This document shows positions 48,518 through 59,987 of a stretch of 64,000 nt of DNA, in pieces. A model generated the notes under the pieces. It was not told the origin of the DNA, did not search any database, and was given only the letters and a program-made list of their open reading frames with translations. The stretch's first letter is position 1, and every line of letters begins with the position of its first letter. The translations under genes were made by a program, and so were the position numbers. Origin of the DNA: Streptomyces griseus (lineage in GTDB: Bacteria; Actinomycetota; Actinomycetes; Streptomycetales; Streptomycetaceae); NCBI RefSeq assembly GCF_900460065.1, contig NZ_UAVD01000041.1:1-64000 (forward strand). Reading direction: 5' to 3'.

Positions 48518-50023
48518 TCAGGGCGCCGGGAAGCCCACCGGCCAGGTGTGGACCGGCTCCCCCGCGTGCATCAGTTCGGCGTAGCGGCGGGTGGTGGCCG
48601 CGAGCGCCGCGTCCCGCCCCAGCCCGGCGTCGAGGGCCCGGCGGTACGTGGCCACCTGCCAGGAGGCCCCGTTGACGCGCCGTTTGCAGCGCTCCTCGAT
48701 CACCCCGAGACAGCGGTCCCGGTCGGCGGGTTCGATGTGCCAGGCGTCCAGCCCCGCGGCGGCCAGCGGCAGCAACTCCTCCAGCACCAACTGGACGGCG
48801 GGGATCCTGGCCAGCCCGCCGGAGCGGCCCGACCGGGGCCAGAGCAGCTCGGCCTCGATGCCGTGCCGGCAGGCCTCGGTGAAGTTCTCCTCGGCGGCCT
48901 CGAACGGCAGCCTGCTCCACACCGGCCGGGACTCCTCGGCGAGCGCCCGTACGAGCCCGTAGTAGAAGGCCGCGTTGGCGACCACGTCGGTGACCGTCGG
49001 CCCGGCCGGCAGCACCCGGTTCTCCACCCGCAGATGGGGAACACCGTCGGCGATCCCGTACACCGGGCGGTTCCAGCGGTAGACGGTGCCGTTGTGCAGC
49101 ACCAGCTCCGCCAGTTCGGGCACCCCGCCCTCGTCGAGCACCTTCAGGGGGTCCTCGTCGTCGCAGATCGGCAGCAGCGGCGGGAAGTAGCGCAGGTTCT
49201 CCTCGAACAGCTCGTGGGCGGAGCCGATCCAGCGCTCCCCGAACCAGGTCCTGGGGCGCACCCCCTGGTTGGCCAGCTCCGGCGGCCGTACGTCGGTGGC
49301 CTGCTGGAACAGGGGCGGCCGGGACTCCCGCCAGAGCTCCTTGCCGAAGAGGAAGGGGGAGTTGGCGCCCAGCGCGATCTGGACGCCGGTGATCGCCTGG
49401 GCCGCGTTCCACACGTCGGCGAACCGGGCGGGCGTCACCTGGAGGTGCAGCTGTACGGAGGTACAGGCCGCCTCCGGAGCAATCGAGGGAGAGGTGCAGA
49501 CCAGCCGCTCGACGCCTTCGATATCCAGCAGGAAATCTTCCCCCCGGGCAGCCGCCATTTGATCGTTGAGCAGGGTGTAGCGGTCCACGTCCGAGAGATT
49601 CGCGGACACCACGTCGTGCTCGCCCAGAGTTGGCAGGATTCCGATCATCACGATCCCCGCGTCCACCTCTCCCGCCTTGCGGTGCGCATAGGCGAGACCG
49701 GTCCGCAACTCCTCGGCGAGCTGATCGAAAACCCGGCCGCCGAGGCGGTGCGGGACGATATTCACTTCGAGATTGAACATCCCCAGTTCGGTCTGGAAAT
49801 CCCGGCTCGCGATGCGCTGGAGCACCTGCTGATTCATCATCCGGGGCATCCCGTCGGAACCCGCGAGATTCAGCTCTATCTCCAGCCCCATCAGGTTCCG
49901 CGGACGATCGAACCTCCGTTCCGCCAGGAGTCTGCCCAGCCCCTCCAGGCACTGGTTGAGCTTGGTGCGGTACGCCTGTCGATCGGACAGGTCAACGGCT
50001 TCCGCCACGACCTTCTCCCCCAT
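48518..50023 (-). CDS. Glutamate-cysteine ligase (GCS2) family protein
   Basis: A 501-residue ATP-dependent carboxylate-amine ligase. LMGLEIELNLAGSDGMPRM, FQTELGMFNLEVNIVPHRLGG and ACTSVQLHLQVTP are the GCS2 landmarks for glutamate and ATP binding, and HLRVENRVLPAGPTVTDVVAN lies later. Actinobacteria make mycothiol rather than glutathione, so the substrate may be another amine. It starts at the ATG at 50023 with GGAGGAGGG upstream. Confidence 0.88.
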   Translation of the reverse strand: MGEKVVAEAVDLSDRQAYRTKLNQCLEGLGRLLAERRFDRPRNLMGLEIELNLAGSDGMPRMMNQQVLQRIASRDFQTELGMFNLEVNIVPHRLGGRVFDQLAEELRTGLAYAHRKAGEVDAGIVMIGILPTLGEHDVVSANLSDVDRYTLLNDQMAAARGEDFLLDIEGVERLVCTSPSIAPEAACTSVQLHLQVTPARFADVWNAAQAITGVQIALGANSPFLFGKELWRESRPPLFQQATDVRPPELANQGVRPRTWFGERWIGSAHELFEENLRYFPPLLPICDDEDPLKVLDEGGVPELAELVLHNGTVYRWNRPVYGIADGVPHLRVENRVLPAGPTVTDVVANAAFYYGLVRALAEESRPVWSRLPFEAAEENFTEACRHGIEAELLWPRSGRSGGLARIPAVQLVLEELLPLAAAGLDAWHIEPADRDRCLGVIEERCKRRVNGASWQVATYRRALDAGLGRDAALAATTRRYAELMHAGEPVHTWPVGFPAP

Positions 50024-50508
50024 CGAGGGGTCCCTCCTCCAGTGGGCGGCCCGCGGCCCAGGCCGCTCGCATCACGATCGATAATGCCCAGTGGGAGTGA
50101 TCCGTAACGCCCCCACGGGCTTCCGATACCCGATAGTCTTGTTGAAGGAGACCTGGGGCACATTCCCTTGGCATGGGGCTCCCAGCATTTTCGCCCGGAG
50201 TATGCACGGCGGAAACACCGGCGAGTTTCGGCCTACCGCTCCGCCGGAAGGGTGCCAGGTCGGCGCCGCCGACTCCCTCTCAAATCACCAGCAATACCGC
50301 AATGCGAAGGCCGGATGACGCCTTGTGCGACATATCCGCGACTGCTAGCGGAAACACTGTGTGAACACATGTCATATAAACTCAGCTCAACGAGGCAGAG
50401 CGTTGATACGACTCGCCCGTCACCGGCCGTCTCCGGCCTTCCATGCCGACAGCGCCGTCTGCACCCGCCCAAGCGCCACCGTGTCTCCGAAGTGAGAGGC
50501 GACCCACT
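50024..50508 (+). promoter_or_regulatory. 485-bp spacer with an AT-rich promoter-like site
   Basis: GTGT-GA-ACAC (50359-50368) is an inverted repeat just before TATAAA (50375-50380), which would start a transcript near 50387 for the gene at 50509. The 63-codon ORF at 50173-50364 has no ribosome site at a useful distance. Nothing else is evident. Confidence 0.45.
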
Positions 50509-51093
50509 ATGCCGCTGCATGTTCCCCCGGCTCCCGCGCCCGCCCTGCGCAGTGTTCTCGCGGCCCTCGGTTCTCCCACCGCCGTCCGCGAGGCCAAAAC
50601 CTCCGCCCTCCGGTCCGTCCAGGGACCGCTGAGCCCCGAACTACCGCTTCCCGTGCACGTGCTGGACCGGATCTCGCCCACCAGGACAGCACCCCTGACG
50701 CGCCTCACGGCCTGGCGTTTCCTGATCCGGAGCGAGGGCCGCGCGGTCGCCGCGGCGGACACCGTGCTCACGCCCGACGGCTGGGCCTTCTCGCACTTCT
50801 TCGAGGGGCCCTACCTCGCCTCGACCGAACTGGCCCTCCGCCAGGCGGAGGGGTCGTCCACCGCCTGCCAGGTCCGGCTGCTGTCCATCCCGGAGCTGTA
50901 CATGCTCACCCTCTGGCTGCACGGCGACACCGAGGCCGATCCCGCCGAGGGGGTGCTCGCGCCCACGGACGTCCTCGTACCCCTGGCGCCGGCCCCGCCG
51001 GGCATCGCCGCCCACAGACCGCACCGGGTCGCCGATCTGCTGCCCGTCATCTCCCTGCGCGTGGCCCCCGGACCGCTCCTCAGTCCGGCCTGA
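50509..51093 (+). CDS. Protein of unknown function
   Basis: A 194-residue protein starting at the ATG at 50509, with GAGAGG nine bases upstream. No membrane segment or known motif. The centre (LTAWRFLIRSEGRAVAAADTVLTPDGWAFSHFFEGPYLAST) reads like an ordinary globular domain. The gene ends just before a strong terminator, so it is monocistronic. I do not recognise the family. Confidence 0.75.
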   Translation: MPLHVPPAPAPALRSVLAALGSPTAVREAKTSALRSVQGPLSPELPLPVHVLDRISPTRTAPLTRLTAWRFLIRSEGRAVAAADTVLTPDGWAFSHFFEGPYLASTELALRQAEGSSTACQVRLLSIPELYMLTLWLHGDTEADPAEGVLAPTDVLVPLAPAPPGIAAHRPHRVADLLPVISLRVAPGPLLSPA

Positions 51094-51113
51094 CCTGCGC
51101 CGCCGCGACACGG

Positions 51114-51180
51114 CGCCCCCGCAGTGACCCCGCCCTGCCCCGCCCGGACGCCGGGCGGGGCAGGGGTCACTGCGGGGGCG
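51114..51180 (+). terminator. Long bulged hairpin terminator
   Basis: Arms of 18 and 12 bp (51114-51131 plus 51136-51147 against 51151-51180), with a 4-nt bulge on the left side, follow the 50509-51093 gene by 20 bp. Confidence 0.85.
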
Positions 51181-51423
51181 TTGCGCTGCCCACTCGGACT
51201 AGCCCCATCCGGCCACCCCGAACCACCCAAAGGGACAGTGCAGTTGCGGTGAACCGTCCGCGCGGGTGATGCGTCATGGGAGGAGTACGGGTGCTGCAGC
51301 GAAATCCCTGCGGAATCTTCCCCGTAGGGCAACACTGGGACCGGACCGACTGATACGGGGGCGGCCATGAACGACTCATCCAGCCGCAGGACACTCGACT
51401 CGACGCAGCGAAAGAACCCATCC

Positions 51424-51630
51424 ATGTGCCAGCACCAGCCACCCTGCCCCACCGCCGAATCACCCGACCGGGAAGCCGCGCGCCTGACGGCCCACCACCC
51501 CGAACAGGGGTGGAGCCTCTTGTGCAACGGCGTCCTCCTCTTCGAGGACACCGGCGAACTGCTGCCCGACGGGCAGATCATCGCCCCGCACCGGCCCCTG
51601 GCAACCGGCCGCGTGGTGAAGGCCGCCTGA
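51424..51630 (+). CDS. Small DUF5999-like protein
   Basis: A 68-residue protein, MCQHQPPCPTAESPDREAAR at the start and WSLLCNGVLLFEDTGELLPDG in the middle. It resembles a small conserved Streptomyces family with an N-terminal Cys-rich segment. I use the ATG at 51424. An upstream in-frame ATG at 51367 would add 19 residues and has no better ribosome site. Function unknown. Confidence 0.75.
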   Translation: MCQHQPPCPTAESPDREAARLTAHHPEQGWSLLCNGVLLFEDTGELLPDGQIIAPHRPLATGRVVKAA

Positions 51631-51733
51631 GGGCGGGCCGACGAACAGGGGCCGGCCCGGAGAGATCTCCGCACCGGCCCCGACGCATGCCCGGCGCGCA
51701 CCGCTCACGGCGCACGCCCTGCCGCGACCTGCC

Positions 51734-54619
<2,886 letters not shown>

Positions 54620-54684
54620 GGTGGAGGCCTCCTGGTCTGTCACGACCTGCGAGGGGCACCACGGCGCGGGTGCCCGGACGGCCT

Positions 54685-54907
54685 CCCCTCTGTCATCTCA
54701 ACCTGAGAGCTTCACCGGCCCGCCCGGGGGCGTGCCGGCTTTCACCGTCGGTGAGGGTCGAATCCACCCGGGCCTGCGCCCGCACGGAACCGCCCTGCTT
54801 TCCAGAGTGACCTCGTCCGTGCGGTACGGGGGCCTGAGAGATTCCGGGGAGGAGTTGCTCCTTCGGCGCCTCCGGATTCTCCACCGGAGGACTCTCCCGC
54901 ACGGGGT
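54685..54907 (-). ncRNA. Tandem glycine riboswitch controlling gcvP
   Basis: Read on the minus strand, the leader has two aptamers in series. The first runs from CGGGAGAGTCC (near 54905) through GCGCCGAAGGAGCAA to AATCTCTCAGG (near 54835). The second runs from CACTCTGGAAAGC (near 54810) through CACCGACGGTGAAAGCC to GCTCTCAGG and ends GACAGAGGGGAGG (near 54685). These match the conserved glycine aptamer boxes. TAGGCT at 54927-54922 is a good -10 element, placing the start near 54915. Glycine binding should turn on gcvP, since such switches activate the cleavage system. Confidence 0.92.
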
Positions 54908-55043
54908 CAGCAGCCACCGCCAGCCTACCAGCGGCCACCGCGCCGGAGTTTCTCGAGTGGCCGACGCCACGGATCTGCATTTGTCTGGTCCTGGTGGAGC
55001 GACAGGACCGCCCTGAGCAGTCCGCGAACCAGTGGGAGGCACC

Positions 55044-55415
55044 GTGCAGACGGACATCGATCCGCGCCGCCTGATCGGCCGCAAGGCATTCGATCGCAAG
55101 GGGGCCAAGATCGGAACGGTGGATGAGGTCTATCTCGACGACGCGACGGGCGTCCCCGAGTGGGCGGCTGTCCGCACCGGCCTGTTCAGCAGGGACGCCT
55201 TCGTCCCCCTGGAGCCCAGCGAATTCGTCGAGGACACCCTGCGCGTCCCCTTCGAACGCGCTCTCATCAGGAGCGCGCCGGACTTCGGCGTCGGCCGGCA
55301 CCTCTCGCCCGAGCAGGAACTGCAGCTCTACCGCCACTACGGTCTGGACTCCCCGCCCTCGGCGGAGTCGGCGCCCGACCGGGACTTCGGCAGGCTGGCG
55401 GGCCAGGAGGAGTAG
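55044..55415 (+). CDS. PRC-barrel domain protein
   Basis: A 123-residue protein. A PRC-barrel occupies most of it (LIGRKAFDRKGAKIGTVDEVYLDDATGVPEWAAV). It starts at GTG 55044 with GGGAGG four bases upstream. PRC-barrels bind proteins or RNA, and the role here is unknown. The last 79 bp overlap the 3' end of dinB on the other strand. Confidence 0.9.
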   Translation: MQTDIDPRRLIGRKAFDRKGAKIGTVDEVYLDDATGVPEWAAVRTGLFSRDAFVPLEPSEFVEDTLRVPFERALIRSAPDFGVGRHLSPEQELQLYRHYGLDSPPSAESAPDRDFGRLAGQEE

Positions 55416-56797
55416 TCCGCCGCGTCACGGACGAGCGGCAGCGGGTCGGCGGGCCGCAGCAGCGGATCGTCGACGCGGAACGTCAGCACCCGGCCGGGTG
55501 CGCTCCACGGCTCCTCGAACCGGACGGTGACCCGCCCCACGCCGCTCCCCTGCACCCAGCCGTGCCCGTGCTCCTCGTGGTGCACGTCGTGTCCGGCGGG
55601 CCAGCGCCGCGCTGCGAGCGGCTCGGCGTCGTCCGGCCCGGGCTCCGCCGGCGTGTTCTCCTCGTCGCCCTCCGTCGGCGCCCGGTGCTCCTCCTCCCGG
55701 GTCCGCTGGGCGAGCTCCCGGGCGTCGGCGGCCTGGGCGAACAGGTCCTCCTGGGTGTAGTCGGCCAGCCCCGTCACGCCGACGCCCAGGAGTCGTACGC
55801 CCCCCGTCGTGTCGACGGACTCCAGCAGCCGCCCCGCCGCCTCACGGACCACCGTGGGGTCGTCCGTGGGGCCTCTGAGCGTCTCGGAGCGGGTCAGGGT
55901 GGAGAAGTCGTAGCGGCGCACCTTCAGCACCACCGTGCGGCCCGACCGGTCGGCGGCGCGCAGCCGCTCCACGCACCGGGCGGCGAGCCGCTCCACCTCG
56001 GCCCGCACCCGCACCCGGTCGTGCAGGTCCACGTCGAAGGTGTCCTCCACCGATACGGACTTGGCGTCCCGCTCGGCGACCACCGGGCGGTCGTCGAGCC
56101 CGAGCGCCATCCGGTAGAGCCCGTGGCCGTGGGCCTTGCCGACCAGCCGCACGAGCTCCGCCTCGCCCGCCTCGGCCAGGTCGTGGACCGTGGTCATCCC
56201 CGCGCGTCTGAGATGGTCGCCGGTGGCCGGGCCGACCCCGGGCAGGATGCGCACGGACATGGGGGCGAGCAGGTCGCGTTCGGTGCCGGGCTCGATGACG
56301 AGCAGTCCGTCGGGCTTGGCCTCCTCGGAGGCGATCTTGGCGAGCATCTTGGAGCCGGCCAGCCCGACGGACCCGCTGAGGCCGGTCACCGCGCGGATGG
56401 CCGCCCGCAGCCCTTCCCCCGTCGCCCGGGCCGACGCCGAGTCGTCGGCCGTCCCGCCGGCCTCCAGGTCCACGAAGGCCTCGTCCAGGCTGAGCGGCTC
56501 CACCAGGGGCGAGAGCCGCCCCAGCAGCTCCATCACCTTCTCGCTCACCGTCCGGTACAGCGCGAAGCGGGGCACCAGGTAGGCGGCGTTCGGCGCGAGC
56601 CGCCGGGCCTGCGCGGTGGGCATCGCCGAGTGCACGCCCAGCCGCCGCGCCTCGTACGAGGCGGTGGCGACCACTCCGCGGGGTCCGAGGCCGCCCACCA
56701 CGACCGCCTTGCCGCGCAGGCTCGGCTTGGCCGCCTGCTCCGCCGACGCGTAGAAGGCGTCCATGTCCAGGTGCAGGATGGTGGGCGCGGGTCTCAC
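55337..56797 (-). CDS. dinB: DNA polymerase IV (Y-family translesion polymerase)
   Basis: A 486-residue Y-family polymerase. Catalytic acidic motifs are LHLDMDAFYASAEQA at the N-terminus and LSLDEAFVDLEAG at about residue 105, followed by a thumb with an HhH (GVGPATGDHLRRAGMTTVHDLA) and the little finger. An extra C-terminal ~100 residues (acidic, then FRVDDPLLRPADPLP) go beyond minimal DinB. The 3' end overlaps the PRC-barrel gene by 79 bp. Confidence 0.95.
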   Translation of the reverse strand: MRPAPTILHLDMDAFYASAEQAAKPSLRGKAVVVGGLGPRGVVATASYEARRLGVHSAMPTAQARRLAPNAAYLVPRFALYRTVSEKVMELLGRLSPLVEPLSLDEAFVDLEAGGTADDSASARATGEGLRAAIRAVTGLSGSVGLAGSKMLAKIASEEAKPDGLLVIEPGTERDLLAPMSVRILPGVGPATGDHLRRAGMTTVHDLAEAGEAELVRLVGKAHGHGLYRMALGLDDRPVVAERDAKSVSVEDTFDVDLHDRVRVRAEVERLAARCVERLRAADRSGRTVVLKVRRYDFSTLTRSETLRGPTDDPTVVREAAGRLLESVDTTGGVRLLGVGVTGLADYTQEDLFAQAADARELAQRTREEEHRAPTEGDEENTPAEPGPDDAEPLAARRWPAGHDVHHEEHGHGWVQGSGVGRVTVRFEEPWSAPGRVLTFRVDDPLLRPADPLPLVRDAADYSSWPASLPKSRSGADSAEGGESRP

Positions 56798-56827
56798 ACC
56801 GTCGATGCTGCCCTACGGCACTGACAA

Positions 56828-56867
56828 CGGGACGGTCCGGCGCCCCGTGGGGTGCCGGACCGTCCCG
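56828..56867 (-). terminator. 19-bp hairpin terminator after the MerR gene
   Basis: Arms 56828-56846 and 56849-56867 pair throughout with a single G-U. It lies between the MerR stop and the dinB start on the same strand. Confidence 0.8.
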
Positions 56868-56909
56868 TCGTCCTGCGCGCGCTGCCCGCCGTGCGGGGCT
56901 CCGGGGTCC

Positions 56910-57536
56910 TCAGACGGCGCGGTTGCGGCGCCGCGCCAGCTCGTCGGCGGGGTTGTGGCCGACGAGCGTCTCGCCGGTGTCGACCCGCTCGCCGTGCAGC
57001 TGCGAGAGCGCCGCCTCCACGTCCCGCCAGACGACGCCGACGGCGATCCCGAAGACTCCCTGCCCGCCCTGGAGCAGGCTGACGACCTCGTCGGGCGAGG
57101 AGCACTCGTAGACCGTTGCCCCGTCGCTCATCAGCGTCATGCGCTCAAGATCCTGGAAACCGCGGGCCCGCAGATGCTGGACCGTGGTGCGGATGTTCTG
57201 CAGAGCGACCCCGGTGTCCAGGAACCGCTTGACGATCTTGAGGAGAACCACGTCCCGGAAACTGTAGAGACGCTGGGTTCCCGACCCGTAGGCCGGGCGC
57301 ACACTGGGCTCGACCAGTCCCGTACGGGCCCAGTAGTCCAACTGGCGGTAGGTGATCCCCGCCGCCGCGCACGCCGTAGGTCCGCGATAGCCGATGTCGC
57401 CGGCATCGCTCGCCGCTGCCACGCCGCCCGCTGCCACCGCTGCCGGTTGAACCGGCTGCCTGATGGCGTGGTCGGCTCCACTGCCGTGCTGCGGATACGG
57501 CCCACCCGCCGCCGTACCGTCGCCGCTGCTTCTCAC
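56910..57536 (-). CDS. MerR-family regulator (Rv1830-like)
   Basis: A 208-residue protein. A low-complexity N-terminus of ~45 residues precedes the MerR HTH (GYRGPTACAAAGITYRQLDYWARTGLVEPSVR), with RLYSFRDVVLLKIVKRFLDTG and a C-terminal domain. It starts at GTG 57536 with GGAGG five bases upstream. It is the last gene of the GarA-FtsR-nuclease-MerR run seen in many actinobacteria. Confidence 0.9.
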   Translation of the reverse strand: MRSSGDGTAAGGPYPQHGSGADHAIRQPVQPAAVAAGGVAAASDAGDIGYRGPTACAAAGITYRQLDYWARTGLVEPSVRPAYGSGTQRLYSFRDVVLLKIVKRFLDTGVALQNIRTTVQHLRARGFQDLERMTLMSDGATVYECSSPDEVVSLLQGGQGVFGIAVGVVWRDVEAALSQLHGERVDTGETLVGHNPADELARRRNRAV

Positions 57537-57604
57537 GCCGACCTCCGTCCTTGACCTGCCCACTCGAAGGTAGGCAGTCACTCGGGGTGCGTCAACGATC
57601 GCCA

Positions 57605-57622
57605 CACTCGGCACGCCGAGTG
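57605..57622. promoter_or_regulatory. Inverted repeat upstream of the MerR gene
   Basis: CACTCGG-CACG-CCGAGTG is a perfect 7-bp inverted repeat, 70 bases before the start. A second palindrome (CACCC-TGA-GGGTG, 57629-57641) lies beside it. Both could be operators, for example for autoregulation. Confidence 0.45.
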
Positions 57623-57704
57623 ATAATCACCCTGAGGGTGGTTTCCCGTGTCTCGTTACCGGGAAAGGCTTGCCGGATGCGCTGACAGCACCCCTGCGGG
57701 ACGG

Positions 57705-58178
57705 TCACTGGCTGTTCGTACCGAAGTCCTCCGGAGAGATCTGATCGAGGAACTCGCGGAACTTCTCCACCTCGTCCTCCTGCTCGTCGGGGATCGCGAT
57801 GCCCGCATCGTCCAGCACGCCGTCACTGCCGTAGATCGGCGTGCCGGTCCGCAGGGCGAGCGCTATGGCGTCGGAGGGCCGGGCGCTCACCTCGACTCCG
57901 CTGGCGAAGACGAGCTCCGCATAGAAGACCCCTTCGCGGAGGTCCGTGATACGGACCTCGGTGAGCTCCTGGCCCAAGGCCTCGAGCACATCCTTGAACA
58001 GGTCATGGGTCAGCGGCCTGGCGGGAGCCATGCCCTGCTGGGCGAAGGCAATCGCGGTCGCCTCCCCCGGACCGATCCAAATGGGGAGGTACCGGTCGCC
58101 TCCCACTTCACGCAGGAGAACGATCGGTTGGTTGGAGGGCATTTCCACCCGGACACCGACAACGTCGAGCTCGTTCAC
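57705..58178 (-). CDS. Bifunctional nuclease-domain protein (DUF151)
   Basis: A 157-residue protein (MNELDVVGVRVEMPSNQPIVLLRE, YLPIWIGPGEATAIAFAQQG, ARPSDAIALALRTGTPIYG), the conserved BFN/DUF151 family. No Shine-Dalgarno precedes GTG 58178. TAGGGT (58190-58185) is six bases upstream, so the transcript may be leaderless. Confidence 0.93.
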   Translation of the reverse strand: MNELDVVGVRVEMPSNQPIVLLREVGGDRYLPIWIGPGEATAIAFAQQGMAPARPLTHDLFKDVLEALGQELTEVRITDLREGVFYAELVFASGVEVSARPSDAIALALRTGTPIYGSDGVLDDAGIAIPDEQEDEVEKFREFLDQISPEDFGTNSQ

Positions 58179-58231
58179 ACAGCAACCCTAGGACGTGCTC
58201 GCCATGTTTGGGTAGTCGGGATCCGCCGAGG

Positions 58232-58975
58232 TCAGTGCAGACGGCTGCGCAGCGCGCTCTGCACGAGTGCCGCGTGCAGCCGTACGGACAGCTCGGCGAG
58301 CTCGTTCGCGGTGGCCTCGGCATGGGCTCTGGTCTGCGGATTACGGTGTCGGCGCAGGGGCGCGACCAGCTGCTCCACCAGCCCCGCCTCCCGGTCGGCC
58401 GAGGCCCGCATGGCCCGAAGATGTCGCGGTTCCAGGCCGAAACGGCCCAGGTCCGCCACCAGCTTGGCGACCGTCACCATCTCGGCGTCGTAACCGCCCT
58501 CGGGGGCGGGGACGATCAGCCCGTAGGACTCCCACTCGGCCAGCCGGTCCTCGTCGACCTCGGCCGCCGCGAGCAGCTCGGCACGTCCGATCCGGGCGGC
58601 GGTCACCGTCCCGGGGCCGGCCTCCCAGACGCCGTCGGCCAGGTCCCGCCGCTCGCCGGGGGAGGGCAGCTGGGGCTGCTCCCCCCGGGCCAGGGCGTCC
58701 AGGTGCTCCCTGATGACCTTCAGCGGCAGGTAGTGGTCCCGCTGCATGCGGAGCACCTGGGCCAGGCGCTCCACATCACGCGGGGCGAACTTCCGGTATC
58801 CGGAAGGAGTGCGCTGCGGCTCGACGAGCCCCTCGGCCTCCAGGAACCGGATCTTGGAGATGGTGACTTCGGGAAACTCGTCGCGCAACTGGATGAGCAC
58901 CGTACCGATGCTCATCGGGCGCGCTTCCGCGGTGGCGGTGCCGTGTCCGGCACCGCCTGTCGGTGTTCGCAGCAT
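58232..58975 (-). CDS. ftsR: MerR-family regulator FtsR-like
   Basis: A 247-residue protein. MSIGTVLIQLRDEFPEVTISKIRFLEAEGLVEPQRT is the DNA-binding region, followed by RFGLEPRHLRAMRASADREAGLVEQ. Corynebacterial FtsR activates ftsZ, and the same role is inferred. It starts at the ATG at 58975 with GAGGAAGG upstream. Its place beside the FHA gene is conserved in actinobacteria. Confidence 0.9.
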   Translation of the reverse strand: MLRTPTGGAGHGTATAEARPMSIGTVLIQLRDEFPEVTISKIRFLEAEGLVEPQRTPSGYRKFAPRDVERLAQVLRMQRDHYLPLKVIREHLDALARGEQPQLPSPGERRDLADGVWEAGPGTVTAARIGRAELLAAAEVDEDRLAEWESYGLIVPAPEGGYDAEMVTVAKLVADLGRFGLEPRHLRAMRASADREAGLVEQLVAPLRRHRNPQTRAHAEATANELAELSVRLHAALVQSALRSRLH

Positions 58976-59017
58976 GGGCCTTCCTCGGGGTTCCCCCGGA
59001 CGGAGTCCGGGGGCTGG

Positions 59018-59797
59018 TCACACGCCCCGCGGGCTCGCATAGAAGACCAGGCGGTACTTTCCGATCTGGACTTCGTCGCCGTTGGACAGCTGGACCGAAT
59101 CGATGCGCTCACGGTTGACGTAGGTGCCGTTCAGGCTGCCGACATCACCCACGGTGAAGCTACCGTCCGGGCTCCTGCGGAACTCCACATGACGCCGCGA
59201 CACGGTCACGTCATCGAGAAAGATGTCGCTCTGCGGGTGACGGCCGGCCGTGGTCAGGTCGCTGTCGAGCAGGAAGCGGCTGCCGGAGTTCGGGCCCCTC
59301 CGCACGACGAGCAGCGCCGAGCCGCCGGGCAGCGCGTCGACCGCGGCCTGGGCCTCCGGGGAGAGCGAGGGGAGAGCGGTCTGACCCGTCGCCTCCGCCT
59401 CGTACGCCTCAAGACCGGAGATGGAGATGGTGGACGTGGTCTCCGAGGGACGCTCGGGAACCCCGCCCCGCAGCGGCGCGCCGCAGTTGGAGCAGAACCG
59501 GCTGGCCTCCGCGTTGCGGTGACCGCACCTCGTACAGACCGGCATCGACGAGCCCTCCGGGGTGAACCCGCCACCCGTACTCGAGGCTGATGATTCGCCG
59601 AAACCTATGCGTCCGGCACCGGCAGGGTCAACAGACGACACGCCGTCACCCCCCGGGGCTCCGGACACCTCGTCGCGGAAGAGGGGACGCTCCGCCTCCT
59701 GCTCCTCGCCCTGACCGTGGCGCGGCGCGCGGTGGCGGGCAGCACTGTTGCTGTCCTCGCGTGCACTCTTCCCGAACAACTTCGCAAACAACTTCAC
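59018..59797 (-). CDS. garA: GarA/OdhI-like FHA protein with zinc ribbon
   Basis: A 259-residue protein. Residues 1-85 are a hydrophilic region. A zinc ribbon follows (C88, C91, C102, C105), then the ETTS motif at 119-122 and an FHA domain at ~162-250 (GRHPQSDIFLDDVTVSRRHVEF). In GarA/OdhI the ETTS threonines are phosphorylated by PknB/PknG, which switches binding to 2-oxoglutarate-using enzymes. The long N-terminus with a zinc ribbon is larger than in mycobacterial GarA. Start GTG 59797. The neighbouring ftsR-like gene supports the assignment. Confidence 0.85.
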   Translation of the reverse strand: MKLFAKLFGKSAREDSNSAARHRAPRHGQGEEQEAERPLFRDEVSGAPGGDGVSSVDPAGAGRIGFGESSASSTGGGFTPEGSSMPVCTRCGHRNAEASRFCSNCGAPLRGGVPERPSETTSTISISGLEAYEAEATGQTALPSLSPEAQAAVDALPGGSALLVVRRGPNSGSRFLLDSDLTTAGRHPQSDIFLDDVTVSRRHVEFRRSPDGSFTVGDVGSLNGTYVNRERIDSVQLSNGDEVQIGKYRLVFYASPRGV

Positions 59798-59987
59798 GGG
59801 CGATTCCCCTTGACCGACATAGACCCGCCCGTGGGGCAGGACGAACCCTGATTGAACACACCTGCCGACCCGGACATCTTCACAACGTCCGTATCCACCC
59901 GACAGTTTCCACCACGCACCACCAATCCGGTGCGCCGACCCCCCGCAACCGTCCGACCCGCTCCACCGGCCCTCACGCTCGGCCGGC

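Noticed and set aside
50173..50364. 63-codon ORF
   Set aside because: The nearest GAAGGAG is too far from the ATG, and the protein composition looks random.
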